A DNA stretch of 64,000 nucleotides from Microbacterium paludicola (GTDB lineage Bacteria; Actinomycetota; Actinomycetes; Actinomycetales; Microbacteriaceae). Under the pieces are notes generated by a model. It searched no databases. It saw nothing but the letters and a program-made list of their open reading frames with translations, and was not told where the DNA came from. The position numbers were made by a program, and so were the translations under genes. The stretch is from positions 124,001 to 188,000 of the forward strand of contig NZ_JADGLL010000002.1 of the NCBI RefSeq assembly GCF_015235415.1. Direction: 5' to 3'. Every line of letters starts with the position of its first letter. Position 1 is the stretch's first letter. Below are positions 52,446-63,442 of the stretch, in pieces.

Positions 52446-52592
52446 GGGGAACCGCTCCCGCCTCCGCCGCGCCTGTCCACAGGCCGAGCCGGCGCGAGAT
52501 GTCTCCACGGACATAGGTGCCGCCTCCGAGGGCCGCCGCGGCCGGTGCTGGACTGGCGACTCGTCCCGCCGACCGAGAAACCGGGGGTCTCG

Positions 52593-53054
52593 ATGTCCCA
52601 GCCACTTCCGTCCGCCGCGCCGCCGCCCCACGCGCCCGGAGCCGCCCCGCGGCCGCTGCGCAAGCTCGCCGACGTCGAGGAGCACTTCGCCCCGCAGCGC
52701 ACCTCGAGCGGGAACCTGCCCGACCCCGAGCCGCTGCTGACCGCCCTCACGCGCGGCGTGCTCGAGGTCCTCGCCGGAGTGCGCGAGCCCGAGCAGCTCG
52801 CGCGCTGGCTCACCGACGAGCCATACCGCTCCCTCGTCACGCGCGCCGGGATGGCCGTGCGCGCCCGCAGCGCGAAGCGGCAGGCGGTCATGCGCCCCGT
52901 CTACGCGATCCGCTCCATCCGGCACTCGGCTCCCGCCGACGGCGTCATCGAGGCCGTCATCATCGTCGAGACGACACAGCGAACGCGTGCCGTCGCCATG
53001 CGGCTCGAAGGCATGGACAGCCGCTGGCGCGCGACGAGCCTGTCGATTCTTTAA
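52593..53054 (+). CDS. Rv3235-family protein
   Basis: 153 residues: Pro/Ala-rich disordered start (to ~35), then a compact domain with LLTALTRGVLEVLAGVREPEQLARWLTDEPYRSL and RPVYAIRSIRHSAPADGVIEAVIIV, ending in RAVAMRLEGMDSRWRATSL. This is the Rv3235 family, found near secA in actinobacteria; function unknown (a SecA-related role has not been shown as far as I know). ATG with GGGGG 5 nt upstream. A repeat-bounded 355-bp stretch follows directly after its stop. Confidence 0.75.
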   Translation: MSQPLPSAAPPPHAPGAAPRPLRKLADVEEHFAPQRTSSGNLPDPEPLLTALTRGVLEVLAGVREPEQLARWLTDEPYRSLVTRAGMAVRARSAKRQAVMRPVYAIRSIRHSAPADGVIEAVIIVETTQRTRAVAMRLEGMDSRWRATSLSIL

Positions 53055-53055
53055 T

Positions 53056-53410
53056 CAGTAGTGCATGGTCGCGTTCTCGATCGCTCGCCCGACGCTTCGC
53101 GCCGGGACTCGCGATCGAGCGCTGTCGCTTCGCTCCATCGACGGACGGATGTCACGTCTTCGAGGTGGTCGGCAGTCGCTCCGCTCCACGGTCGCTTCGC
53201 TCCCACCGGGGCACTTGTTCGCGGCGTTTTCCTTGACCGCGCGCGGATCGATCGCTGGTGGGCCGCATCCGCGGCACGCTCGCTTCGCTCGCACATGGGG
53301 CGCACGACACTCGCGCCTGACGGTTGGTCGCTTCACTCCCACCTGGGGCGCTCAGGCGAGTCGGTTACTGCCCGCGGTGAGGCACGACGTCACGCTTCCA
53401 TGCACTACTG
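53056..53410. repeat. 355-bp non-coding element with perfect 13-bp terminal inverted repeats
   Basis: CAGTAGTGCATGG (53056-53068) and CCATGCACTACTG (53398-53410) are exact inverses. The inside is rich in short GTCGCTTCGCTCC/GCTCCGCTCC palindromes and has no convincing gene: short frames in both strands have no recognisable content. The right repeat covers the last two codons and stop of the aminotransferase gene; the left follows the Rv3235-family stop by 1 bp. It could be a MITE-like insertion, a structured RNA or a terminator region. Confidence 0.6.
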
Positions 53411-54667
53411 CTTATAAGAGCTCAGGAAGTTGCCGAGGCGCTCGATGGCCTCGCTCAGCACCCGGGCCTCCGGCAGCGTGACGATGCGCAGATGGTCGGG
53501 CGTCGCCCAGTTGAAGCCCGTGCCCTGCACCAGCAGGATGCGCTCGGCCACCAGCAGGTCGTAGACGAGCTTCGCGTCATCCCGGATCTCGTGCACCTCC
53601 GGGTCCAGGCGCGGGAACGCGTACAGCGCTCCCTGCGGCTTGACGCACGAGACCCCGGGGATCTCCTCGAGCTTCTGCCAGGCGACGTCCCGCTGCTCGA
53701 GCAGGCGCCCGGCCGGCGCGACCAGCGCGTCGATCGTCTGGACCCCCGTGAGTGCGGCCAGCACCGCATGCTGGGCGGGAAGGTTCGGGCACAGGCGCGT
53801 CGACGCGAGCAGCGTGATCCCCTCGAGGAAGCCCTTCGCGTGATCCTGCGGCCCCGTGATCACGAGCCATCCCGAGCGATAGCCGGCGACGCGATAGGTC
53901 TTCGACAGCCCGTTGAAGGTCAGGCACAGCAGGTCGGGCGCGACCGAGGCGGTCGGGATGTGCTGTGCGTCGTCGAACAGGATGCGGTCGTAGATCTCGT
54001 CGCTCAGCAGCAGGAGCGAGTGCTCGCGGGCGATCTCGGCGATGCCCTCGAGCACCTGACGCGAGTACACCGCGCCGGTGGGGTTGTTCGGGTTGATGAT
54101 GACGATCGCCTTGGTGCGCTCGGTCACCTTCGACCGGATGTCCTCGAGATCCGGCTGCCAGTCGTTCTGCTCGTCGCACAGGTAGTGAACGGGGGTGCCG
54201 CCCGCGAGACTCGTCATGGCCGTCCAGAGCGGGTAGTCGGGCGCCGGGATCAGCACCTCGTCCCCCTCGTCGAGCAGGGCCTGCATCGTCATCGTGATGA
54301 GCTCGGAGACGCCGTTGCCGAGGTAGACGTTCTCGGGGTCGACGTGCGGGAAGCCCGGGGTCTCCTCGTAGCGGCTCACGATCGCGCGACGCGCGGACAG
54401 GATGCCGCGGCTCTCGCTGTAGCCGTGCGCGGTCGGGATCGACGCGATCATGTCGCGCACGATCTGATACGGGGCCTCGAAGCCGAACACCGCCGGGTTG
54501 CCGGTGTTGAGCTTGAGCACCGTGTGCCCCGCGGCCTCGAGCCGGGCGGCCTCCTCCAGGGCGGCGCCCCGGATCTCGTAGAGGACGTTGTTCAGCTTCG
54601 AGGAGTGACGCAGCGTGCGGAGCCGGCTTCCACCGGGCTGAGCGCTGATCGGGACGGGGGTGCTCAT
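53405..54667 (-). CDS. PLP-dependent aminotransferase (AlaA-like alanine aminotransferase)
   Basis: 420-residue class I aminotransferase. Blocks: VLKLNTGNPAVFGF, VYLGNGVSELI, IINPNNPTGAVYS (phosphate/substrate binding), LLLSDEIYDRILF, and the PLP Lys in FNGLSKTYRVAGYRSGW. The pattern matches the actinobacterial/E. coli AlaA group that makes alanine from pyruvate and glutamate. The open frame extends upstream, but ATG 54667 has TATCCT exactly 6 nt before it. The last codons (Lys-Gln-stop) overlap the inverted repeat at 53398-53410. Confidence 0.9.
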   Translation of the reverse strand: MSTPVPISAQPGGSRLRTLRHSSKLNNVLYEIRGAALEEAARLEAAGHTVLKLNTGNPAVFGFEAPYQIVRDMIASIPTAHGYSESRGILSARRAIVSRYEETPGFPHVDPENVYLGNGVSELITMTMQALLDEGDEVLIPAPDYPLWTAMTSLAGGTPVHYLCDEQNDWQPDLEDIRSKVTERTKAIVIINPNNPTGAVYSRQVLEGIAEIAREHSLLLLSDEIYDRILFDDAQHIPTASVAPDLLCLTFNGLSKTYRVAGYRSGWLVITGPQDHAKGFLEGITLLASTRLCPNLPAQHAVLAALTGVQTIDALVAPAGRLLEQRDVAWQKLEEIPGVSCVKPQGALYAFPRLDPEVHEIRDDAKLVYDLLVAERILLVQGTGFNWATPDHLRIVTLPEARVLSEAIERLGNFLSSYKQ

Positions 54668-54673
54668 CGCCCC

Positions 54674-54679
54674 AGGATA
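54674..54679 (-). promoter_or_regulatory. -10 box, leaderless start of the aminotransferase
   Basis: TATCCT on the minus strand, exactly 6 nt before the ATG at 54667, directly after the secA terminator. Confidence 0.5.
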
Positions 54680-54684
54680 TGCCG

Positions 54685-54726
54685 GGGCCCACCGGTCCAC
54701 GCGCGTTCGCGTGGACCGGTGGGCCC
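54685..54726 (-). terminator. secA terminator, perfect 19-bp stem
   Basis: 54685-54703 (GGGCCCACCGGTCCACGCG) is perfectly inverted at 54708-54726 with a 4-nt loop. It starts 11 bp after the secA stop on the minus strand. No U-tract. Confidence 0.8.
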
Positions 54727-54737
54727 GTGACGACTGC

Positions 54738-57536
<2,799 letters not shown>

Positions 57537-57623
57537 GTGATGTCTCCTCGTTCTCGGCCCCCGCTCTGATCGAGCGACGGTGCCGTGCTCCCCGTCGCCG
57601 TCCGGCGAAGGGCATACGGACTC

Positions 57624-57629
57624 ATGTTA
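57624..57629 (-). promoter_or_regulatory. Candidate -10 box of secA
   Basis: TAACAT on the minus strand within GGATAACATG, giving a leader of about 80 nt before the secA GTG. The -35 is not clear, so this is tentative. Confidence 0.3.
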
Positions 57630-57661
57630 TCCGCCCGTGACCTATGCCGCGGCTGAGCGGG

Positions 57662-59173
57662 TCAGCTCAACACGCAACCGATGATCGGCTCGCCCCAGAC
57701 GGGCCCCGTCACCGTGCCGTCATCGGGCGCGATCAGGATCGACACCACCTGACCGACGCGCTGCGGATCCCAGGCTGCGTCCGTGACCACAGTGAACATC
57801 ATGTGCCCCTGGGCACCCGCCACCGAGTACCCGGCGTACCCCAGGGGCTCCCCGCCATCGGGATCGGCCGCCAGGATCTCCTCGGCAGCGGGGTATGCCG
57901 CGCGCAGGTCATCGATCGTCGAACCGAGTCCGATGCCCTCGGCCGTCTGGAGCGTCGGCGCGAGGACCTCGATGAGCTCGATCTCACCCCCTGCCTCGCC
58001 ATCCGACGTGCGTATGCCGAACGCCGGCGGCACATCCACTGCGCTCGCGTAAGGCCACCCCTCGTTCGCAGGATGCTCCCCACTGGGGGCCCAGAAAGAC
58101 TCTGCGCAACTCCGATCGATCACGAGCCCTGCGCGAGCCGCCTCGGTGAGCGGCGCGCCCACGGCGAACTCCGCGATGCCGTCCGGCGTCAGCGTCACAC
58201 CGGAACCCGCGTCACCGCCGCTGCCTTCGCCTTCGCCGCCCTCACCCGCGCCGCGCATGCAGCCCTCGAGTTCGATGATCGGCTGCCCGAAGGCGTTGAT
58301 CTGGATGGTCTCGAGGTCGCCCACGGCGAACACCTGGTCGGGGGCGCCGGCCCGGTAGCCGAAGTGGATCATCGACCCCGCTCCGTCCGCATCGAGCGTC
58401 GCGTAGGCGCTGGAGCCCTGGGTCACCTCGGAATCCACGACCTGCGGGTGGGCCGCGCGGACGTCGTCGATCGTGTCGTAGGGACTGACGCCGCCCGCGG
58501 TGCGCGGGCCGAGATCCGCGTCCGCGGGATCCAGCCGGCCCGCGTCGTCGACGTAGGGGCTGACCGTGATGGCGAACACCGTGCCCTCCGAGCCGTAGAC
58601 GTTCAGGGCCGGACCCTCGCCCGCGGGCGAGCCGAACCACGGGACGCAGTTCTCGCCCTGTGCGGCCGACATGTCCCAGCCGACCTCGGTGCCCGCCGCG
58701 ACCGCGTCGCTCCACGGCATCCCGACCGTGAACGGCCCCGTGCCGTCCTCGGTGATGATCCATGCCGCGCGGTCGGACGGATCGGGAAGGACGGGCGGTG
58801 CGGTTGTGGGGTCGGCGGTCGGCGTCGGCGTCGGGCCGGCGACGCGGTCGTCGGGGGCGAGCTCGCGCAGCAGCGTGACGCCGCCGATCGCGGCCGCGGC
58901 GACGCCGACCGTGACGGCCGCGGCGAGCGCGATCGCGCCGATGCGGCGTCCACGGGAGGTCTGGCGCTCGAGAGGAGTGACCGGGGCGAGCGCGTCGCCC
59001 CGGCGTGAGTCGCGGGCCGTGTGGCGACCGGAGCGGGATCCGATCGCGACCGGCGCGGCGGAGCTCTCGCGTTCGATCTCCACCATCAGGCGGGCGCGCG
59101 CGGCGGCGAGCTCGGCTGCCGTGGGGCGGCGCGCATCGTCGCCGAGGTCACGCACGAATGTGAGCGAGTCCAT
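57662..59173 (-). CDS. Single-pass membrane protein with duplicated extracytoplasmic module
   Basis: 503 residues: a cytoplasmic N-terminus (about 1-78), one membrane helix (79-98), a Pro/Thr linker, then two related modules (about 139-305 and 327-500). Matching pairs: GTGPFTVGMPWSDAVAAG with GIAEFAVGAPLTEAARAG; YDTIDDVRAAHP with GSTIDDLRAAYP; GQPIIELEGC with GEPIIGC. Each module has two Cys at equivalent places (176/305 and 356/500), so one disulfide per module is likely. It overlaps the sigma-factor gene by 26 bp, which suggests an anti-sigma or sensor role. No known domain recognised. ATG 59173 with GAGGAGGGG upstream. Confidence 0.7.
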   Translation of the reverse strand: MDSLTFVRDLGDDARRPTAAELAAARARLMVEIERESSAAPVAIGSRSGRHTARDSRRGDALAPVTPLERQTSRGRRIGAIALAAAVTVGVAAAAIGGVTLLRELAPDDRVAGPTPTPTADPTTAPPVLPDPSDRAAWIITEDGTGPFTVGMPWSDAVAAGTEVGWDMSAAQGENCVPWFGSPAGEGPALNVYGSEGTVFAITVSPYVDDAGRLDPADADLGPRTAGGVSPYDTIDDVRAAHPQVVDSEVTQGSSAYATLDADGAGSMIHFGYRAGAPDQVFAVGDLETIQINAFGQPIIELEGCMRGAGEGGEGEGSGGDAGSGVTLTPDGIAEFAVGAPLTEAARAGLVIDRSCAESFWAPSGEHPANEGWPYASAVDVPPAFGIRTSDGEAGGEIELIEVLAPTLQTAEGIGLGSTIDDLRAAYPAAEEILAADPDGGEPLGYAGYSVAGAQGHMMFTVVTDAAWDPQRVGQVVSILIAPDDGTVTGPVWGEPIIGCVLS

Positions 59174-59735
59174 CGTCCCCCTCCTCTGAAGTGTCGGTCG
59201 GAAGCTCGAGGCGGAGCTTGCGACGCATCCGGTTGATGCGCGACCACACGGTTCCGACGGGAACGCCGAGCGCATCGGCGATCTGCTCGGTGCTCAGGTC
59301 GCCCCAGGCGTACAGCAGCAGCGTGTCGCGGTCGGCATCGTTCATCCGGCGGATGTGCGGAACCAGCCGCGTCAGCCGCGCGGCGGCATCCGCCCTGTCC
59401 GATGCGGCCTCGATGTCGCTGATCGCGGTCTCCACCGCGACCCGCGCGGAGGCCTGCAGCGCCCGCCATCGCTTCGCCTCGGCGGCGCGCGCGCGGTGCG
59501 CGAGCCGGGTGGCGATGCCGAGCAGCCACGGCAGCGCCGATTCCCGGTCGAAGTCGTAGTCGGCGCGGCGGCGGAACGCCACGAGGAACGTCTCGCTCAT
59601 CACGTCGTCGCCTGCGTCCGCGCCGACCAGCCGGCGGGCGTAATGCCCGACGGAGGCCGCGTGCCGGTCGAAGAGCGCGGCGAACTCGCGCGGTCGCGCG
59701 AGCGACAGCCGGACGATCTCGGCGTCTGTGGTCAC
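59148..59735 (-). CDS. ECF-type RNA polymerase sigma factor
   Basis: 195 residues: region 2 (REFAALFDRHAASVGHYARRLVG, ETFLVAFRRRADYDFDRESALPWLLGIATRLA) and region 4 (LLYAWGDLSTEQIADALGVPVGTVWSRINRMRRKLRLEL). Between them a short linker. Its 3' end overlaps the gene for the membrane protein with duplicated modules by 26 bp, the typical layout of an ECF sigma factor and its regulator. I used the GTG at 59735; no good Shine-Dalgarno is visible. It is divergent from the PadR gene. Confidence 0.88.
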   Translation of the reverse strand: MTTDAEIVRLSLARPREFAALFDRHAASVGHYARRLVGADAGDDVMSETFLVAFRRRADYDFDRESALPWLLGIATRLAHRARAAEAKRWRALQASARVAVETAISDIEAASDRADAAARLTRLVPHIRRMNDADRDTLLLYAWGDLSTEQIADALGVPVGTVWSRINRMRRKLRLELPTDTSEEGDDGLAHIRA

Positions 59736-59845
59736 GTGTTGTATTGCCCCGCCGCGTCGATTCCCTTCACGCTGGCGATGATCCCGCACGCCCGGCGTGT
59801 CGCGCGGACATCGGGACGCGCCGCGACCGGATCGTTGCCCGACGC

Positions 59846-59875
59846 GTTTTCCGGGTATGCATATACCGGGAAAAC
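59846..59875. promoter_or_regulatory. 30-bp near-perfect inverted repeat, probable PadR operator
   Basis: GTTTTCCGGGTAT (59846-59858), spacer GCAT, ATACCGGGAAAAC (59863-59875): 13-bp arms with one mismatch. It lies between the divergent sigma-factor and PadR genes, 45 bp before the PadR start used here, and ends directly before an in-frame ATG at 59876. PadR autoregulation is the simplest reading. Confidence 0.65.
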
Positions 59876-59920
59876 ATGAGCGACCGAGCGCGGTCGAGAG
59901 CGAATGGAGCCAGCCGAGAT

Positions 59921-60514
59921 ATGAGCGTCCGCCAGAGCCTGCTTGCGATCCTCGATCAGGCGCCGTGCTACGGGTATCAGCTGCGCACCGAGTTCGAGCG
60001 TCGCACGGGCGGAGCGTGGGCCCTCAACGTCGGCCAGATCTACAACACCCTCGAGCGGCTCGAGCGCGACGGGCTCGTGACCCGCGGCGCGGCGGATGAG
60101 CACGGCCACGTCTACTGGGAGATCTCCGACGCGGGGCGCCAGGAGGTGCGCGCATGGCTGGCGACGGGCGTCGACCGGAGCCAGGCGGCGCGCGACGAGC
60201 TGGCGATGAAGCTGTCGCTCGCCGCGACCCTTCCCGGCGTGGATGCGGCGGCGGTGATCCGCACCCAGCGGGGCGCCACCGTCGCCCGGCTCGAGGAGCT
60301 GCGTCGGGCGCGCGGCACGGGATCCGACTCCGCAGCACCGGAGGCGATCGCTCGGTCGCTGGTGCTCGACGCGATGATCTTCGCCGCGGAGGCGGAGGCG
60401 CGCTGGCTCGACCACGCGGAGGCCGAGCTCGCCGCCCATCCGGATCACGCCCTCGCCCTGGATCTGTCGACGGATCGCCCTCGACGCGGGCGGCCGGCGC
60501 GCGCCGCCGCGTGA
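59921..60514 (+). CDS. PadR-family transcriptional regulator
   Basis: 197 residues: PadR winged helix (SVRQSLLAILDQAPCYGYQLRTEFERRTGGAWALNVGQIYNTLERLERDGLVTR, with the WxLNxGQIY block) and a C-terminal helical dimerisation domain (about 90-175), then a basic tail. PadR proteins often sense drugs or phenolics and repress a nearby transporter, but no transporter follows here. ATG 59921 gives the family start; an in-frame ATG at 59876 would add 15 residues. Confidence 0.87.
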   Translation: MSVRQSLLAILDQAPCYGYQLRTEFERRTGGAWALNVGQIYNTLERLERDGLVTRGAADEHGHVYWEISDAGRQEVRAWLATGVDRSQAARDELAMKLSLAATLPGVDAAAVIRTQRGATVARLEELRRARGTGSDSAAPEAIARSLVLDAMIFAAEAEARWLDHAEAELAAHPDHALALDLSTDRPRRGRPARAAA

Positions 60515-60596
60515 CCCGCGGCCCCCGGAGTGTCAGGATGACCTCGACCGGCTCGCGCTCGCGACCGGCTCAGGGGGAAGCAATCTGGGGGATGAC

Positions 60597-61235
60597 ATGA
60601 CCGATCCGCGGACCGACCACCTCGACGACCCGGCAGGGCGCCCCGCGCCGCGCGCGACGGAGGCGATGCCGATCGCCCCCGCGCCGCCCGCGCCGGCGGA
60701 GGACGCACCGGCCGACTCGCCCGCGAAGAAGCGGTTCGACCTCTCGACGGTCAACTGGAAGCGCGTGGGCATCCTGACGGCCATCGGCATCGTGACCGCT
60801 GTCATCCTGTTCGTGCTGATCTGGAACTTCGCGCCCGTGTGGTGGGCGCGGATCATCGGGGACTTCGTGCAAGAGGACTTCGGACGCGCGGTGCTCGTCG
60901 GCCTCATCGTGGGCTTCGGCTTCACGCTCGTGCCACTCATGGTGCTTCTTCTCCTGCTCTACCGCTCCCCCGTCTGGGTCAAGACCGCGCTTGTTGTGCT
61001 CGCGGTCGTGCTGGCGACGCCGAACCTGCTGACGCTCTGGATCGAGGTCGGCGCATCCAGCGCCACCCATGCCGCCGACCGCATCATCGACACCGAGGCC
61101 TTCGCCTTCGGCGGTGCGAGCGTGTGGGGCGCGGTCATCGGCGCCCTCGCCTTCCTGTTCTGGGCGTGGCTGTTCGTCTCGCGCCGGCGCACGAAGAAGC
61201 AGCTGGCGACGCTGAAGGCGAACACCGCGGGATAG
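60597..61235 (+). CDS. Membrane protein of unknown function
   Basis: 212 residues: a Pro/Ala-rich cytoplasmic start (to ~45), then four membrane segments (GILTAIGIVTAVILFVLIW, AVLVGLIVGFGFTLVPLMVLL, VKTALVVLAVVLATPNLLTLW, VWGAVIGALAFLFWAWLFV) and a basic C-terminus RRRTKKQLATLK. It resembles actinobacterial proteins annotated only as permease-like; no function is known to me. GGGGG precedes the ATG. It follows the PadR gene by 82 bp on the same strand and may be under its control. Confidence 0.7.
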   Translation: MTDPRTDHLDDPAGRPAPRATEAMPIAPAPPAPAEDAPADSPAKKRFDLSTVNWKRVGILTAIGIVTAVILFVLIWNFAPVWWARIIGDFVQEDFGRAVLVGLIVGFGFTLVPLMVLLLLLYRSPVWVKTALVVLAVVLATPNLLTLWIEVGASSATHAADRIIDTEAFAFGGASVWGAVIGALAFLFWAWLFVSRRRTKKQLATLKANTAG

Positions 61236-61252
61236 GCGAGCCCCGCCGACCG

Positions 61253-61258
61253 TAGGAT
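61253..61258 (+). promoter_or_regulatory. -10 box, leaderless start at 61265
   Basis: TAGGAT exactly 6 nt before the ATG; no Shine-Dalgarno. Confidence 0.5.
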
Positions 61259-61264
61259 CGAGCC

Positions 61265-62611
61265 ATGGCCGGATTCTGGGGCAAGCGCAGGCGCGAGGAA
61301 GAGGCGGCTCGGCAGGCGCAGGACGACGATCTCGCGCGGCGCGCCCGCGCGGCGCTCGTCGCCGCCGACGAGCGCATCCGCACGACGTCGGACGAGCTGG
61401 AGTTCGCCGTCGCCGAGCTCGGCGAGAGCACAACGGTGCCCCTGCGCGAGGGGCTCGCGGCGGTGCGAACCCACCTCGCCGAGGCGTTCCACCTGCACCA
61501 GCTGAACCACGACGAGATCCCCGACACGGCCGAGGAGCTCCGCACGCGCAACGCCCGGATCGTGCAGCTGTGCGAGTGGGCCGAGGACGTGCTGGATGAG
61601 CGCACCGAGGCGCTGCGCGGCAGGATCGCGCTCGCCCGCCAGGCCCCGCAGATCATCGAGGGGATCCGCGCCGACGTCGAGCGGCTGCGCTCGCGCCTGC
61701 CGCTCGCCCGCGAGACCGTCGCGCGCCTGTCCGGCCGGTACAGCGAGGCCGCCCTGCACCGGGTCGCCGCGAACCCCGACGAGGCGGAGCAGCTGCTCGA
61801 CTTCGCGCTTCACAGCGCCGACGTCTCGGTCCGCCGGCGCGAGGCCCGCCGCCCCGAGGAGGCGAACCTCGCCCTCGAGACCGCCACCGAGGCGGTCCGT
61901 CGCGCGAGCACGATCATGGATGGCGTCGAGGACTTCGAGATCGAGGCGCTTCGCGCGCAGTCGACGCTCGCAGATGTCGTCGCCGACTCGCGCCAGGACA
62001 TCGTCGCCGCCCGCCCGTTCACGCAGGCGGGCGCACCCCACGCCGCCGAGGTGACCGCGGCGGTCGCGACCCTCGAGGCCGCGCTCGCGGCCCTGCCCGG
62101 GCCGGGGACGCCGAGCGATCCGTTCACCGACCTCGCCTCGCTGCGCGAGGCGAACGCGGGGCTCGACGCCGCGGTCGAGAAGGCCCGCCTGCGGGCCGCG
62201 CGGCCGCTGCCGTCGATCGAGCAGGTGCGCCATTCCGTCGACGCGGCCGACCACGCGATCGCGGTGGCGAACAGCGTGATCGCCGGCCACCGGGGCTACA
62301 TCGGCGCCGACGCGCGCACGCGCCTCGCCGAGGCCCAGCGGCTGCGCGCCGAGGTGAACGAGCTCGTCGTCCCCGAGGACACGCGCGAGCAGGCGCTCAC
62401 GCTCGCGCGCCGCGTGCAGCAGCTCGCCGGCGAGGCCCTCCAGGCCGCGCAGCGCGACATCGACTCCGGCCGGCCGGGCGGAGACGATTGGGGCGGAGAC
62501 GGCTGGGGCGGCGGCCGTCGCGGCCGCGGCTACGGCGGAGGCGGCGACATCCTCGGACCCGTAGTGGGCGGCCTGCTGCTCGGCGGACTCATGGGCGACA
62601 TCTTCGACTGA
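61265..62611 (+). CDS. Coiled-coil protein equal to the C-terminal part of TPM-domain proteins
   Basis: 448 residues, almost all charged helices and no membrane helix. Blocks such as RARAALVAADERIRTTSDELEFAVAELG, LREGLAAVRTHLAEAFHLHQ and the Gly-rich end GGGDILGPVVGGLLLGGLMGD match, in my recollection, the cytoplasmic half of actinobacterial TPM-domain membrane proteins, but the signal peptide, TPM domain and membrane helix are absent. Function unknown; PspA-like or membrane-surface scaffolding is possible. Leaderless-type start, so the short form is probably real rather than a truncation. Confidence 0.65.
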   Translation: MAGFWGKRRREEEAARQAQDDDLARRARAALVAADERIRTTSDELEFAVAELGESTTVPLREGLAAVRTHLAEAFHLHQLNHDEIPDTAEELRTRNARIVQLCEWAEDVLDERTEALRGRIALARQAPQIIEGIRADVERLRSRLPLARETVARLSGRYSEAALHRVAANPDEAEQLLDFALHSADVSVRRREARRPEEANLALETATEAVRRASTIMDGVEDFEIEALRAQSTLADVVADSRQDIVAARPFTQAGAPHAAEVTAAVATLEAALAALPGPGTPSDPFTDLASLREANAGLDAAVEKARLRAARPLPSIEQVRHSVDAADHAIAVANSVIAGHRGYIGADARTRLAEAQRLRAEVNELVVPEDTREQALTLARRVQQLAGEALQAAQRDIDSGRPGGDDWGGDGWGGGRRGRGYGGGGDILGPVVGGLLLGGLMGDIFD

Positions 62612-62628
62612 GCTCGCCGCAGGCACGA

Positions 62629-62661
62629 CGAAGGGGCCCGGTCGCCGACCGAGCCCCTTCG
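62629..62661. terminator. Terminator between coiled-coil gene and hpf
   Basis: CGAAGGGGCCCGGTC (62629-62643), loop GCC, GACCGAGCCCCTTCG (62647-62661), one mismatch in a 15-bp stem, followed by CCTTCTTCG. It serves the plus-strand gene and possibly hpf. Confidence 0.75.
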
Positions 62662-62688
62662 CCTTCTTCGCTGCGCGCGCTGCGTCGT

Positions 62689-63357
62689 CTACGACGCGAG
62701 TTTCTCGGCCTCCTCGGGCGGTGCCGTGGCGGTCAGCGAGATCACGCCGTAGTCCCAGCCGCGGCGACGGTAGACGACGCTCGGGTGGTCGGTGCGGGCG
62801 TCGATGAAGAGGAAGAAATCGTGCCCGACAAGCTCCATGCGGTCGACGGCCTCCTCGACCGTCATCCACTCGGGCTCGAACGTCTTGGTGCGGATGACGA
62901 CGGGGGTGTACGTCTCCTCCTCCTCGCCATCCGCGACGATCGGGACCTCCCCGGTGGCGACGGCACGGATGACGTCGGCCGCCGCGGGCTCCACGTCGAT
63001 CCCCTCGAGCGCGCCGGAGCCCTTCTCGTAGTGAGCCCCTCGCGGGTGGAGCCGGCCGGTGACGCGCTTGTCCTTCGCGCGGCGCAGCTGCTCGGCGATC
63101 TTGTCGAGGGCCATGTCGAGGGCGGCGAACTTGTCGCCCGCGCAGGCCTCGGCACGGACGACGGGGCCCTTTCCGATCACGGTCAGCTCGACGACGTCGT
63201 CCTCCATCCGACCGTTGCGATGGGACTGATGCGTGACCTTGACCTCAAGGCGGAGTGCGCGCGGAGCGAGTCCGGCGATGCGGGCGCTCTTCTCTTCGAC
63301 CACGGAGCGGAATCGATCGGTGATCCCGACGCCGACACCCGAGATGTTCGTTTCCAT
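62689..63357 (-). CDS. hpf: Ribosome hibernation promoting factor, long form
   Basis: 222 residues: N-terminal S30AE domain (SGVGVGITDRFRSVVEEKSARIAGL, VKVTHQSHRNGRMEDDVVELTVIG, KFAALDMALDKIAEQLRRAKDK), a linker, and the C-terminal dimerisation domain (VIRTKTFEPEWMTVEEAVDRMELVGHDFFLFID), the long type that makes 100S ribosome dimers. The start is 63357 with GGGAGG 4 nt before it. The gene pair hpf-comF next to the secA region agrees with the order in other actinobacteria. Confidence 0.95.
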   Translation of the reverse strand: METNISGVGVGITDRFRSVVEEKSARIAGLAPRALRLEVKVTHQSHRNGRMEDDVVELTVIGKGPVVRAEACAGDKFAALDMALDKIAEQLRRAKDKRVTGRLHPRGAHYEKGSGALEGIDVEPAAADVIRAVATGEVPIVADGEEEETYTPVVIRTKTFEPEWMTVEEAVDRMELVGHDFFLFIDARTDHPSVVYRRRGWDYGVISLTATAPPEEAEKLAS

Positions 63358-63442
63358 CGTGCCTCCCGTTATTTCCGGTGAGACCTTTCGGTCCGCACGG
63401 TCCCCGGCACCACGTCCGGATGAGCGGACCTCGGTCGCGTTC

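Noticed and set aside
53061..53481. Overlapping short open frames in the 53-kb element
   Set aside because: Several frames of 80-140 residues are open on both strands, but none has a ribosome site, a known domain or a plausible composition; the stretch is better described as non-coding repeat.
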